Of a stretch of 5,792 nt of DNA, positions 5,407 through 5,792 are shown piece after piece (within the stretch, counting starts at the first letter, position 1; every line of letters begins with the position of its first letter). Below the pieces are notes generated by a model. It saw only the letters and a program-made list of their open reading frames with translations. It was not told where the DNA came from and made no database searches. A program made the translations under genes and the position numbers. Source of the stretch: Palsa-506 sp050013415. GTDB taxonomy: Bacteria > Actinomycetota > Actinomycetes > Streptosporangiales > Streptosporangiaceae. The stretch covers positions 1 to 5,792 of the forward strand of contig JBEKFH010000305.1 of NCBI GenBank assembly GCA_050013415.1, read 5' to 3'.

Positions 5407-5411
5407 GGCTG

Positions 5412-5792
5412 CTACGCGTTCTGAGTCGCGGTCCACGACTGGGTGTTCGATGTGCAGGATTGTGCGGTGCCGTTGTTGTAGGTGAGCGTCTCCCGGAACG
5501 TCCCGGCTGCCCGTGCCGCCCCGGAGGGGGCTACGCCATGGAAGTTGCCCCGGAAGTTATAGGTGAACGTCGCCGGGTAGCCGCGGTAGACGCCGCTCTG
5601 GGTGGTCGTCGCGGTGAACGACCCGCTGGACTTGAGCGGGACTGACGCGATCTGGAAAGGCTCGGTGACAGTGCCGCCGCCCGGCGAGCAGTCCAGGTAG
5701 ACCACGGGGATGGAGATGTCCTGCAGGCTGGTCTGGCTGGCCGCGACGTAGAACGTGATCAGCCCGTCGGTCTGCGGGTTCAACGCCGTGTA
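5412..5792 (-). CDS. Probably secreted beta-rich protein of unknown function (5' part outside window)
   Basis: The minus-strand frame is open from the window edge to a TAG at 5414-5412 and encodes 126 visible C-terminal residues. An in-frame TTG at 5783 is possible but unlikely as the true start, since the frame stays open beyond it with similar composition. The sequence is rich in Thr, Ser, Gly and aromatic residues in alternating strand-like patterns (GLITFYVAAS, SGSFTATTTQSGVY, ATFTYNFRGNFHGV, GTFRETLTYNN). It has few charged residues and two Cys (35 and 113 counted from the window edge) that could form a disulphide. This is typical of an exported beta-sandwich domain of soil actinobacteria. 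No catalytic motif is seen and I do not recognise a named family. A signal peptide, if any, lies outside the window. Confidence 0.75.
   Translation of the reverse strand, partial: YTALNPQTDGLITFYVAASQTSLQDISIPVVYLDCSPGGGTVTEPFQIASVPLKSSGSFTATTTQSGVYRGYPATFTYNFRGNFHGVAPSGAARAAGTFRETLTYNNGTAQSCTSNTQSWTATQNA

Larger units (their letters stand above)
5165..5411. other. Structured convergent intergenic region
   Basis: The 247 bp between the stops of two convergent genes contain no credible coding sequence but at least three sizeable inverted repeats, listed separately. There is also a possible competing left arm, ATGCCCCGGG (5296-5305), which could pair with part of the right arm of the middle hairpin. 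The arrangement fits back-to-back termination for both genes; a small structured RNA cannot be excluded. No promoter is obvious. Confidence 0.6.

Noticed and set aside
5169..5645. Plus-strand open frame of 158 codons across the convergent region
   Set aside because: It runs through three hairpins and opposite the minus-strand secreted protein, with a Gly/Arg/Pro-rich translation and no recognisable domain.

Overview
The window looks like a piece of a high-G+C actinomycete chromosome, most likely a soil actinobacterium of the Streptomyces/Streptosporangiales type. The reasons are the very high G+C, strong G/C preference at third codon positions, GTG starts, leaderless-looking promoters with TANNNT -10 boxes, terminators without U-tracts, and the gene families present. 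The exact taxon cannot be fixed from the sequence alone.

Layout, left to right. (1) 1-1188 (+): the 3' part of a gene for an exported-looking repeat protein, with an Ala/Pro linker followed by seven 'LxGVAA...AWAVG' units, probably a seven-bladed beta-propeller; its start lies left of the window. (2) 1189-1355: intergenic, with a perfect 16-bp hairpin (probable terminator), a 50-bp-spaced imperfect direct repeat, and a candidate leaderless promoter. (3) 1356-2663 (+): an FAD-dependent aldonolactone oxidase/dehydrogenase (D-arabinono-/L-gulono-1,4-lactone type). (4) 2664-2860: an intergenic stretch less G+C-rich than its surroundings, with a possible tiny leader ORF pair and a clear promoter/operator inverted repeat. 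(5) 2861-3172 and 3172-3549 (+): a VapBC-like type II toxin-antitoxin pair, a ribbon-helix-helix antitoxin followed by a PIN-domain toxin, overlapping by one base. (6) 3686-5164 (+): a metal-dependent amidohydrolase of the N-acyl-D-amino-acid/D-glutamate deacylase group. (7) 5165-5411: a 247-bp convergent intergenic region packed with three hairpins. (8) 5412-5792 (-): the 3' part of a gene for a probably secreted beta-rich protein of unknown function.

The two enzymes have no obvious shared pathway. The toxin-antitoxin pair sits between them with its own promoter/operator and looks like an independent module. I see no insertion sequence, CRISPR array, tRNA or rRNA. I also see no strong case for a wholly new multi-gene system. 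The most interesting details are the antitoxin operator (an inverted repeat whose arms each contain one promoter element), the Glu-to-Gln change in the PIN toxin, the Glu in place of Cys at the amidohydrolase metal site, and the competing hairpins after the propeller and deacylase genes.
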